DNA from: an uncultured Novosphingobium sp.
GTDB lineage: Bacteria > Pseudomonadota > Alphaproteobacteria > Sphingomonadales > Sphingomonadaceae
Length of the DNA stretch: 64,000 bases
Assembly: GCA_946886075.1 (NCBI GenBank)
Contig: CAMPHR010000014.1
Coordinates: forward strand, 1 to 64,000
Direction: 5' to 3'
Below are positions 57,070-64,000 of the stretch, one piece after another. The notes under the pieces are model-generated. The model did no database searches. It saw only the letters and a list, made by a program, of their open reading frames with translations, and was not told the DNA's origin. How positions within the stretch are numbered: the stretch's first letter is position 1; each line of letters opens with the position of its first letter. Both the position numbers and the translations under genes were made by a program.

Positions 57070-57586
57070 TCTCGCCATCCTGCCGCTGCTGGTCGCCTGT
57101 CAGGGTGACGGTGGGCGGTCGGCAGCGACATCGGGCAACATGGCCTCTGCGTCAGGTCTTGAGCGCGCGGCGATCGAAAGCGGCGTCATCGCGGACACCT
57201 CCAGATCATCCCCGGTCGGGCTCTTCCAGCGGCGACATGAGGCTGGAAACGACATGCTCTGCATCATCCCGGCGCAGTCGGGTGACTTCCGGTTCGGCGC
57301 AGAAGCCGTGTTTGGCGAAGATCAGCGCTGCCACGGTAAGGGGGCCGCGAAACGCGCGGGAGACAAGCTGATCCTCAGCTTCGATCGTGGCGATCGCTGT
57401 GTCGCCGTCGCCCAATATGACGGCGATCAGATTGCCTTTCCTGGCGTTCTGGATGTGAAATGCGCCGACCTGTGCGAAGGCCGTGCCTCGCTGGAGGGCG
57501 TCAGCTTTCCCCGCTCGGCCAGCGACGCAGGTGCAGCCTTGCGCGCCAAAGATCGAGAGGGGAACGCCCTCTGCGAACAAAATTAG
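57050..57586 (+). CDS. Putative lipoprotein, unknown, probably CUG start
   Basis: About 178 aa. Upstream of the first ATG (57140) the same frame encodes a typical lipoprotein signal, [20 protein letters not shown], with lipobox LVAC and cleavage before Cys17. No ATG, GTG or TTG lies between that signal and the in-frame stop at 57044. A CTG at 57050 (or 57047) follows GGAAGGA at 57036-57042 with suitable spacing, so I infer a CTG start. The mature part is Cys-rich and no family was recognised. The alternative is a 148-aa soluble product from ATG 57140. Confidence 0.5.
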   Translation: MSIRWNSLAILPLLVACQGDGGRSAATSGNMASASGLERAAIESGVIADTSRSSPVGLFQRRHEAGNDMLCIIPAQSGDFRFGAEAVFGEDQRCHGKGAAKRAGDKLILSFDRGDRCVAVAQYDGDQIAFPGVLDVKCADLCEGRASLEGVSFPRSASDAGAALRAKDREGNALCEQN

Positions 57587-57592
57587 GAAAGC

Positions 57593-58267
57593 TCAGCCCG
57601 CCTTCTCGGCGTGGCTCGTATCCAGCATCTTGCCTTGGGTGATGATTACCAAATCGCCCAGTTTCACCGCGGCGAACAGCTTGCGGGCAAAGGCCGTCGG
57701 CACGCCGATGCAGCCATGGGTGGCATTGCCCCACTGGACGTCGCTGCCATGTATCGCCACGCCATCATTGGTCAGCCGCAGCATATAGGGCATTGGCGCG
57801 TCGTACAGCGTCGACACATGATCCGCGTCCTTCTGCGTGATCGGGAAAGCGCCTAGCGGGCTCGGTTTGTCGTCTGCGCCATAAATGATCACCGCCGCGC
57901 CGATCTCATGGCCGTCCCGAAAGGCGGACAGGGTCTGCGCCTTCAGATCCACCGTTATGATGACCGGGCCAGTGGCGGGCGCCCTGCTGTCGTCCCAGAC
58001 ATAGTCACCGTGCCGGAAAGGCCCCGCTATCGGCAGTACGCTCTTGACCCCCAATGCATGAGGATCGACTGGCAGGGGTTGAGATCGGCTCCGCTCGACT
58101 GGCGCAGCGCTCGTCGTCTTCGCTGTGGGAGCAGCCTGCCGCGCCGGTTGCAGATCGCGCCCCCGATCGACATAGCTTCCCACCAGCAGAGCGGCCGCGC
58201 CAAGGACGCCGCCAGCCAGCAGCTTAGGACCTGCAAGCTTCGCTATATTTTTAAACAATCGCGCCAT
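57593..58267 (-). CDS. L,D-transpeptidase (YkuD family)
   Basis: 224 aa. A basic, hydrophobic N-terminus (about 1-32) acts as export signal or anchor. The YkuD domain at about 100-220 holds HGSDVQWGNATHGCIGVP, with His173, His184 and nucleophile Cys186. It cross-links peptidoglycan (3-3) or attaches lipoproteins in the periplasm. Unlike the remnant at 25315-25519, it is complete and of a different, short type. Stop faces the lipoprotein gene. Confidence 0.92.
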   Translation of the reverse strand: MARLFKNIAKLAGPKLLAGGVLGAAALLVGSYVDRGRDLQPARQAAPTAKTTSAAPVERSRSQPLPVDPHALGVKSVLPIAGPFRHGDYVWDDSRAPATGPVIITVDLKAQTLSAFRDGHEIGAAVIIYGADDKPSPLGAFPITQKDADHVSTLYDAPMPYMLRLTNDGVAIHGSDVQWGNATHGCIGVPTAFARKLFAAVKLGDLVIITQGKMLDTSHAEKAG

Positions 58268-58297
58268 GCACGCCCTGTTGGACGAAAAAGGTTAAGT

Positions 58298-60565
58298 TCA
58301 GCCTTCCCGATCGACCTCGGCCGCGGCGATCGCGGTGAGGTTCAGGATGCCGCGAGCAGTCACGCCCGGTGTCAGCACATGGATAGGTTGGGCCAACCCC
58401 ATCAGCATCGGCCCTACAGTCGGCGAGCTGGAGGAGGCTGACAGCGCCGTCAGGGTGATGTTCGCCGAATCAAGATTGGGCATGACCAGCAGGTTCGCCG
58501 GTCCTTCAAATCGCGTGTCCGGGACGAGCCGCTCGCGCAGCGACTGGCTGAGCGCCGCGTCGGCATGCATTTCACCATCGACCAGCAGGTCCGGCGCCTG
58601 CGCGCGCACCAGCTGCAGCGCCGTCCGCATCTTTCGCGCGCTGGGGCTGTGCGACGCGCCGAAATTGGAGTGCGAAAGCAGCGCAACGCGCGGCGTCAGT
58701 CCGAAATGACGTAGCTCCGTCGCCCCCGCGATGGCCATTTCGGCAACCTGCTCGGGTGTCGGGTCGGGCACCATATGCGTGTCTGAAATGAACAGTGCAC
58801 CTGCGTCCAGGATCAGGCCTGAAAGCGCATAAACCCGGCTATGCCCCGCCCGCCGATCGATGATCCGGAGCACATGTTCGACCTGGCCCCAATATTCGCT
58901 GTTCCCGCCAACCAGCGCGGCATCGACGCGCCCGGTGCGCAGCAGCATCGCTGCCGTGACGGTGGGCCGCCGATAGACATGACGCAGCAGTTCGGCCGTG
59001 GGGACGCCCTTGCGCGCGGCGATGGCGCGATATGCCTCCACCAATTCGGCAAGCAATTCATGGTCGGTCTCCGGATCGACCACCTCCACATCGCGGTCGA
59101 GTTCGAGCCGCAGGCCAAGGCCGGGCAGCTTCTGCTCCAATATGCGCCGCCGCGCAACGATGACCGGGCGGACAATCCCTTCATCCAGACCATCCTGGAT
59201 CGCGCGCAGCACGCGTTCGTCCTCGCCTTCGCCATAGGCGATACGGCGGCAGGTGCCTCGTGCCGCTTCGAACACGGGCAACATCAGTTGCGCTGAACGC
59301 GTGTTCTGCTGCGCCAGCGATCGGCGATAAGCTTCGATGTCGAGCGAGCGCTTTGCCACGCCGCTATCCATCGCGGCCTTTGCCACGGCAGGCGCAATCT
59401 CGGCGATCAACCGGGGATCGAAGGGTGTGGGAATGATATAGTCCGGGCCAAACACGAGCCGACGCCCGCCATAGGCCTGCGCCACGCTGTCATGCGCGGG
59501 AAGCCGGGCCAGCGCGGCGATCGCCTCGGCCGCGGCGGCCTTCATCGCCTCGTTGATCTCGGTCGCTCGCGCGTCCAAGGCGCCCCGGAACATGTAGGGG
59601 AAGCACAGAACGTTGTTCACCTGATTGGGATAGTCGGAGCGGCCGGTCGCAACGATCGCATCGGGCCGTGCCTCGCGCGCGACCTCCGGGCGTATCTCCG
59701 GCTCCGGGTTCGCCAGAGCGAAGATCAGCGGATTGGGGGCGAGCAGCGGAAGCCATTCTGGCTTCAACACGCCCGGCGCCGACAGCCCCAGGAATATGTT
59801 TGCGCCCGGCAAGACCTCCGGCAACGTCCGTGCGTTGGTCTTGCGCGCGTAGCGGGCCATGTTGGGCAGCATGCCCTCGCGGCCCGAATGAATGACGCCG
59901 TCCTTGTCGGTCAGCGTCACATGCTCGACCGGCAGGCCCATCGACACCAGCAGATCGACGCAGGCCAGCGCCGCCGCGCCAGCGCCCGAAGTCACCAACC
60001 GCGCCTCAGCCAAGGTCTTTCCCTGCAGCACCAGCGCGTTGCGCACGGCCGCCGCCACGACGATAGCAGTACCATGCTGGTCGTCATGGAAGACGGGGAT
60101 GTTCATCCGCTTCTTGAGTTCCGCCTCGATCGCGAAACATTCCGGCGCCTTGATGTCTTCCAGATTGATCCCGCCAAAGGTGGGTTCGAGCAAGGCCACG
60201 GCCTCGACGAACTTCTCGGGATCGGTCGTGTCCACCTCGATGTCGAAAACGTCGATGTCGGCGAATTTCTTGAAGAGGACCGCCTTGCCCTCCATCACCG
60301 GCTTCGACGCAAGGGCGCCGATCGATCCCAGTCCCAGCACCGCCGTGCCGTTTGAAATCACTGCGACCAGGTTCCCGCGCGCGGTGTAATCCATTGCCTT
60401 GTCGGGATCTTCAGCGATTTCAAGGCAGGGCGCCGCAACGCCTGGCGAATAGGCCAACGCCAGGTCGCGCTGGTTCACCATCCGCTTGGTAGGTTCGATC
60501 CGCAGCTTTCCGGGTTGCGGAAGACGATGATAATCCAGGGCTGCGCGGCGGGTGTTGTCGTCCAT
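58298..60565 (-). CDS. maeB: NADP-dependent malic enzyme with C-terminal phosphotransacetylase-like domain
   Basis: 755 aa, the MaeB fusion form. The malic enzyme part (about 1-430) has [15 protein letters not shown] and [16 protein letters not shown] with metal and malate motifs, and the NAD(P) region [12 protein letters not shown]. The C-terminal part (about 440-755) resembles phosphate acetyltransferase, usually regulatory in this family. It converts malate to pyruvate and CO2, feeding NADPH or the PDH complex above. Length is standard for the fusion. Divergent alaS is 154 bp away. Confidence 0.95.
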   Translation of the reverse strand: MDDNTRRAALDYHRLPQPGKLRIEPTKRMVNQRDLALAYSPGVAAPCLEIAEDPDKAMDYTARGNLVAVISNGTAVLGLGSIGALASKPVMEGKAVLFKKFADIDVFDIEVDTTDPEKFVEAVALLEPTFGGINLEDIKAPECFAIEAELKKRMNIPVFHDDQHGTAIVVAAAVRNALVLQGKTLAEARLVTSGAGAAALACVDLLVSMGLPVEHVTLTDKDGVIHSGREGMLPNMARYARKTNARTLPEVLPGANIFLGLSAPGVLKPEWLPLLAPNPLIFALANPEPEIRPEVAREARPDAIVATGRSDYPNQVNNVLCFPYMFRGALDARATEINEAMKAAAAEAIAALARLPAHDSVAQAYGGRRLVFGPDYIIPTPFDPRLIAEIAPAVAKAAMDSGVAKRSLDIEAYRRSLAQQNTRSAQLMLPVFEAARGTCRRIAYGEGEDERVLRAIQDGLDEGIVRPVIVARRRILEQKLPGLGLRLELDRDVEVVDPETDHELLAELVEAYRAIAARKGVPTAELLRHVYRRPTVTAAMLLRTGRVDAALVGGNSEYWGQVEHVLRIIDRRAGHSRVYALSGLILDAGALFISDTHMVPDPTPEQVAEMAIAGATELRHFGLTPRVALLSHSNFGASHSPSARKMRTALQLVRAQAPDLLVDGEMHADAALSQSLRERLVPDTRFEGPANLLVMPNLDSANITLTALSASSSSPTVGPMLMGLAQPIHVLTPGVTARGILNLTAIAAAEVDREG

Positions 60566-60673
60566 ATGACGCGGCCTTATTCTTGATTGGGGTTAGTGGC
60601 AATGCCGCTGCGCCGGTAAATGGCGGATTTGCGTGTCTTGTCGGATAAGAGAACCTACTTGACCGCTGCGATG

Positions 60674-60698
60674 AAAAGCCCCGCTTGTGCGCCGGGGC
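60674..60698 (-). terminator. Terminator-like hairpin between maeB and alaS
   Basis: GCCCCG (60693-60698 minus) pairs with CGGGGC (60678-60683), followed on the minus strand by TTTT (60674-60677). It has the form of an intrinsic terminator on the minus strand but lies in a divergent gap, so it may be a relic of an earlier gene. Confidence 0.45.
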
Positions 60699-60719
60699 GC
60701 TTCCCACTAAATCGCGCGC

Positions 60720-63374
60720 ATGACATCGACCAACGACATTCGCCGCTCCTTCCTCGACTATTTCGGGGCGAACGGCCACACCATCGTTCCGTCAGCGCCG
60801 CTGGTGCCGCATAACGATCCCACGCTGATGTTCGTCAATGCGGGCATGGTGCCGTTCAAGAATGTCTTCACGGGTCTTGAAACCCGGCCCTATACGACAG
60901 CGACCAGCAGCCAAAAGTCGGTCCGGGCGGGCGGCAAGCATAACGATCTCGACAATGTGGGTTATACCGCGCGCCACCACACCTTCTTTGAAATGCTGGG
61001 CAATTTCAGCTTTGGCGACTATTTCAAGGAACAGGCGATCACTCATGCCTGGACCTTGTTGACGAAGGAGTGGGGGATTCCTGCGGACAAGCTCACCGCG
61101 ACCGTCTACCACACCGACGACGAAGCCTTCGCCCTGTGGAAGAAGATTGCGGGCCTCCCCGAAGACCGCATCATCCGTATCCCGACCAAGGATAATTTCT
61201 GGGCGATGGGGGACAGTGGTCCCTGTGGTCCGTGCTCCGAAATTTTCTACGATCATGGCGATCATATCTGGGGCGGGCCTCCGGGATCGCCGGAAGAAGA
61301 TGGCGATCGTTTCGTCGAAATCTGGAACCTCGTCTTCATGCAATATGAGCAGGAAGCGAACGAGATCGTTTCGGAACTGCCCAAGCCAAGCATCGACACC
61401 GGCATGGGCCTGGAGCGCGTCGCTGCCGTGTTGCAGGGCGTCCACGACAATTATGACACCGACACTTTCAAGGCGCTGATCGAAGAATCGGGCGCGCTGA
61501 CGAAGACTGCTATTGATGGCGAGTTCAAGGCCAGCCATCGCGTCATCGCCGACCATCTCCGCTCGACCAGCTTCTTGATCGCAGATGGCGTGCTGCCCGC
61601 GAACGAAGGCCGCGGCTATGTCCTGCGCCGCATCATGCGCCGCGCCATGCGCCACGCGCACATCATCGGCGCGAAGGAGCCGTTGATGCATCGCCTCGTC
61701 GGTAGCCTCGTGTCTGAAATGGGTGGCGCCTATCAGGAACTGGTCCGCGCCCAGCCTCTGATCGAGGAAACGCTGCTGCGTGAGGAAACCCGTTTCCGCC
61801 AGACGCTGGAAAAGGGCCTGAAGCTGCTGGATGAAGCGACCGGCGACCTGGCCGAAGGCGGCACGCTGCCGGGTGAAACCGCGTTCAAGCTCTATGATAC
61901 CTATGGCTTCCCCTATGACCTGACCGAAGACGCTCTGCGCTCGCGCGGCCTGACCGTCGATCGCGAGGGTTTCCACTCCGCCATGGCCGAACAGAAGGCC
62001 GCCGCGCGCGCCGCCTGGAAGGGCTCGGGCGAAAAGGCGTCGGACGAAATCTGGTTCGATATCGCCGAAAAAGCGGGCAACACCGAGTTCATCGGCTACA
62101 GCTCGACCGAGGGTGAGGGCGAGGTGCTGGCGATCGTCAAGGACGGTGTGAACTTCGACAGCGCGTCCGCCGGTGAGACGGTCACCATCGTCACGAATCA
62201 GACGCCTTTTTACGGCGAAAGCGGCGGCCAGATGGGCGACGCGGGTGCGATCACGTCGCTGTCCGGCCTCGTCGCCGATGTCGAGGATACCGCGAAGCCA
62301 CTCGGCCGCCTGCATGCCCACAGGGCGAAGATCGGCCAAGGCAGCATCAAGGTAGGCGACACCGTTCATCTGTCGGTTGACGTGAACCGCCGCGACCGCA
62401 TCCGCGCCAATCACAGCGCGACCCATTTGCTGCACGCCGCGCTCCGCAACACGCTGGGCGCGCATGTGACGCAGAAGGGCAGCCTCGTCGCGCCTGAACG
62501 CCTGCGCTTTGACTTCTCGCATCCTGAAGCGCTGACCCACAGCCAGATCGCATCGGTCGAAAGCCTGGTGAATGAGCAGGTGCGTCACAATGAACAGGTC
62601 ACGACCCGCCTCATGACCCCGGATGATGCCATTGCGGCAGGGGCGATGGCCCTGTTCGGCGAAAAATATGGCGACGAAGTCCGTGTCCTTTCCATGGGGA
62701 AGGGCGATGCGAACAGCTATTCGGTAGAGCTATGCGGCGGCACGCACGTCAACGCGACGGGCGACATCGCGATCTTCAAGATCATCTCGGAAAGCGCGGT
62801 CTCCTCCGGGGTTCGCCGGATCGAGGCATTGACCGGTGAAGCTGCGCGCCTGTGGCTGACCGATCGCGAAGATCGTTTGCGCCAATCGGCCGCTGCGCTC
62901 AAGACCACCCCGGAAGAGGTGCCCGCGCGCATTGCGGCCCTCGTCGAACAGAGCCGGAAGCTTGAACGCGAACTAGCCGAAGCCAAAAAGGCGCTCGCTC
63001 TTGGCGGCGGCAATGCTGGTCAAGCGGCAGGTCCGGAAAAAGTTGGCAACATCGACTTCATCGGTCAGGTGATCGAGGGGCTCGATGCCAAGGAACTGCG
63101 CGGCATCGTTGATCAGAACAAGGCTACACTTGGTAGCGGGGTCTCCGCTATCCTGGCAGTCGTCGATGGACGCGCGAGCATTGCCGTTGGCGTAACCGAC
63201 GATCTGGTCGGCTCGGTCAGCGCCGTCGATCTCGTCCGCGCAGGCGTCGAAGCGCTCGGTGGAAAGGGCGGCGGCGGTCGTCCTGACATGGCGCAGGGCG
63301 GAGGTCCTGAGGGTGACAAGGCTGCTGCGGCGATCGACGCGGTGAAGGCTGCTCTGGCCAGCGTACCTGCCTGA
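60720..63374 (+). CDS. alaS: Alanyl-tRNA synthetase
   Basis: 884 aa, class II synthetase: catalytic core (about 1-245, [20 protein letters not shown] and [18 protein letters not shown]), tRNA-recognition, editing domain with zinc ligands His565, His569, Cys672 and His676 ([15 protein letters not shown]), and C-terminal C-Ala coiled coil and DHHA1 part. Edits mischarged Ser and Gly. recA, often found just upstream, is not here; maeB is the divergent neighbour. Length is normal. Confidence 0.97.
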   Translation: MTSTNDIRRSFLDYFGANGHTIVPSAPLVPHNDPTLMFVNAGMVPFKNVFTGLETRPYTTATSSQKSVRAGGKHNDLDNVGYTARHHTFFEMLGNFSFGDYFKEQAITHAWTLLTKEWGIPADKLTATVYHTDDEAFALWKKIAGLPEDRIIRIPTKDNFWAMGDSGPCGPCSEIFYDHGDHIWGGPPGSPEEDGDRFVEIWNLVFMQYEQEANEIVSELPKPSIDTGMGLERVAAVLQGVHDNYDTDTFKALIEESGALTKTAIDGEFKASHRVIADHLRSTSFLIADGVLPANEGRGYVLRRIMRRAMRHAHIIGAKEPLMHRLVGSLVSEMGGAYQELVRAQPLIEETLLREETRFRQTLEKGLKLLDEATGDLAEGGTLPGETAFKLYDTYGFPYDLTEDALRSRGLTVDREGFHSAMAEQKAAARAAWKGSGEKASDEIWFDIAEKAGNTEFIGYSSTEGEGEVLAIVKDGVNFDSASAGETVTIVTNQTPFYGESGGQMGDAGAITSLSGLVADVEDTAKPLGRLHAHRAKIGQGSIKVGDTVHLSVDVNRRDRIRANHSATHLLHAALRNTLGAHVTQKGSLVAPERLRFDFSHPEALTHSQIASVESLVNEQVRHNEQVTTRLMTPDDAIAAGAMALFGEKYGDEVRVLSMGKGDANSYSVELCGGTHVNATGDIAIFKIISESAVSSGVRRIEALTGEAARLWLTDREDRLRQSAAALKTTPEEVPARIAALVEQSRKLERELAEAKKALALGGGNAGQAAGPEKVGNIDFIGQVIEGLDAKELRGIVDQNKATLGSGVSAILAVVDGRASIAVGVTDDLVGSVSAVDLVRAGVEALGGKGGGGRPDMAQGGGPEGDKAAAAIDAVKAALASVPA

Positions 63375-63598
63375 TAGTTTGGTTGCTCACCCTCCTCACC
63401 AGCGAGAGCGCTTTGGCGAGGCTGGCGGTGGAGGGGGAGCGATACGGCCGGGCAGCAGCGGATTAACGTCGATGCACCTCATCAGGTATATAAGGCTGTC
63501 CTACAGCCCTATCTTTAGGATAATCCGCTTTCCGGCTCTTTGAACTAGTGAAGGTCGACGCGCAGAGCTCTGCATCTCGTCGTCCCTCCACTGGCAGA
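63375..63598 (+). other. Gene-free gap after alaS
   Basis: No gene seen in 224 bp. It holds a palindromic repeat at 63386-63439 and a small GGCTGTCCTACAGCC hairpin near 63501. The rest shows nothing recognisable. Confidence 0.6.
63386..63439. repeat. Palindromic repeat downstream of alaS
   Basis: CTCACCCTCC (from 63386) and GGAGGGGGAG (to 63439) pair with one mismatch, and an inner CACCAGC / GCTGGCGGTG pair extends the fold. It resembles the short intergenic palindromes seen elsewhere in this window. Confidence 0.5.
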
Positions 63599-64000
63599 TT
63601 ACGGAATTTCATCCTGCCGTAGTCGCCGGAGCTTGGGCGCCGTCTCCATTTTGGCTGCGTCCTTGATCCCCAACCGCAGATCTTCACGCGTCTGATGGAT
63701 CGACGCGATCACCGGCCCCATCGCAACACCTAGGTCGACCAGCGCGGTTTCGGCGAGTTGCAGTGAGCTTTCCAGCGTCTCGGGCACAGCATCGCTCGCA
63801 CCGGCTTGGTAGAGCTGTGCCGCATGATCGGTATCGCGGGCCCGGGCGATAATGGGCAGGTCAGGCACCCATCCCCTGACGCGCTTCGTGACGCGCACGG
63901 AAAGCACCGGGTCATCCATGGTCAGGATCAGCGCGCGGGCATGGCCCAGCCGCAGCTTGTCCAGCATTTCGGCCCGCGCAACGTCGCCAAAGAGGATCGG
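63599..64000 (-). CDS. Kef-type (CPA2) potassium/proton antiporter, C-terminal part (5' truncated)
   Basis: The last 133 codons; the frame stays open through the window edge, so the start and all membrane segments lie beyond 64000. The visible TrkA-N/RCK-type part matches KefB/KefC: ILFGDVARAEMLDKLRLGHA, ALILTMDDPVLSVRVTKRVR, IIARARDTDHAAQLYQAGAS, then a coiled C-terminal tail. Its RCK domain would bind nucleotides (or glutathione adducts in Kef). Function is K+ efflux in exchange for H+. ATG 63967 is internal, not the start. Confidence 0.85.
   Translation of the reverse strand, partial: PILFGDVARAEMLDKLRLGHARALILTMDDPVLSVRVTKRVRGWVPDLPIIARARDTDHAAQLYQAGASDAVPETLESSLQLAETALVDLGVAMGPVIASIHQTREDLRLGIKDAAKMETAPKLRRLRQDEIP

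Noticed and set aside
60720..63374. Selenocysteine or frameshift in alaS
   Set aside because: The frame is intact with all zinc ligands present.

Overview
The window is a 64 kb stretch of GC-rich (roughly 60-65 % by eye) chromosome, almost entirely core genes. It best fits an alphaproteobacterium of the Sphingomonadaceae (Sphingobium / Novosphingobium / Sphingomonas type). Reasons: pyruvate dehydrogenase E1-beta carries an N-terminal lipoyl domain, the order eno-ftsB-pdhA-pdhB, small DUF4170 and DUF1993 genes, the long-form LeuA, GatCAB, short palindromic intergenic repeats of the kind common in sphingomonads, and a GGAAC/CATT promoter resembling the EcfG general stress class. No prophage, IS element, CRISPR array, rRNA operon or replication origin was seen.

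Layout. 1-6.8 kb: end of carB, greA, a rhomboid protease, DUF4170, a four-gene minus-strand operon of small membrane-anchored helical proteins, then eno and ftsB. 6.8-13 kb: pdhA-pdhB, then an orphan TadE-TadE-TadG pilus-type island of visibly lower GC. 13-27 kb: a squalene/phytoene-synthase-like gene, an EF-hand protein, trmFO, leuA with a leucine-rich leader peptide, DUF1993, YceI, the branched-chain operon ilvB-orf-ilvN-ilvC, miaA/serB with overlapping divergent start codons, an L,D-transpeptidase remnant, ruvX and a DUF3089 hydrolase. 27-39 kb: gatCAB with repeats in both intergenic gaps, a secreted protein, a serine hydrolase, TetR, an F420:NADP reductase homologue, tRNA-Lys, folK, a family 5 uracil-DNA glycosylase, the agmatine-to-putrescine operon (aguA, membrane protein, aguB, monooxygenase-like) and a PilZ protein. 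39-50 kb: M28 peptidase, rpsD, chorismate mutase, trmJ, rpiB-glyA-nrdR, HPP-CBS membrane protein, alpha/beta hydrolase, two cysteine desulfurases and a [2Fe-2S] ferredoxin. 50-64 kb: a class A beta-lactamase, the SRP RNA gene ffs, dnaX-ybaB, lon, a HU gene, tRNA-His, hisI, a lipoprotein, an L,D-transpeptidase, maeB, alaS and the end of a Kef-type antiporter.

The genes mainly serve housekeeping: amino-acid synthesis (leuA, ilvBNC, serB, glyA, hisI), central carbon (eno, pdhAB, maeB, rpiB), translation (gatCAB, alaS, rpsD, trmFO, miaA, trmJ, two tRNAs), replication and repair (dnaX, ruvX, UDG) and proteostasis (lon, M28).

The less ordinary signals are regulatory or structural: a leu attenuator, a dnaX slippery heptamer predicting a gamma-like product, an SRP RNA with a UGAC tetraloop, a class A beta-lactamase with the Cys69/Cys238 pair typical of carbapenemases, a likely RpoH promoter before lon, a likely EcfG promoter before the membrane-anchor operon, a lipoprotein that seems to need a CUG start, and an unrecognised gene inside the ilv operon. 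I did not find a convincing wholly new multi-gene system; the best candidates are the orphan Tad island and the stress-type membrane operon.
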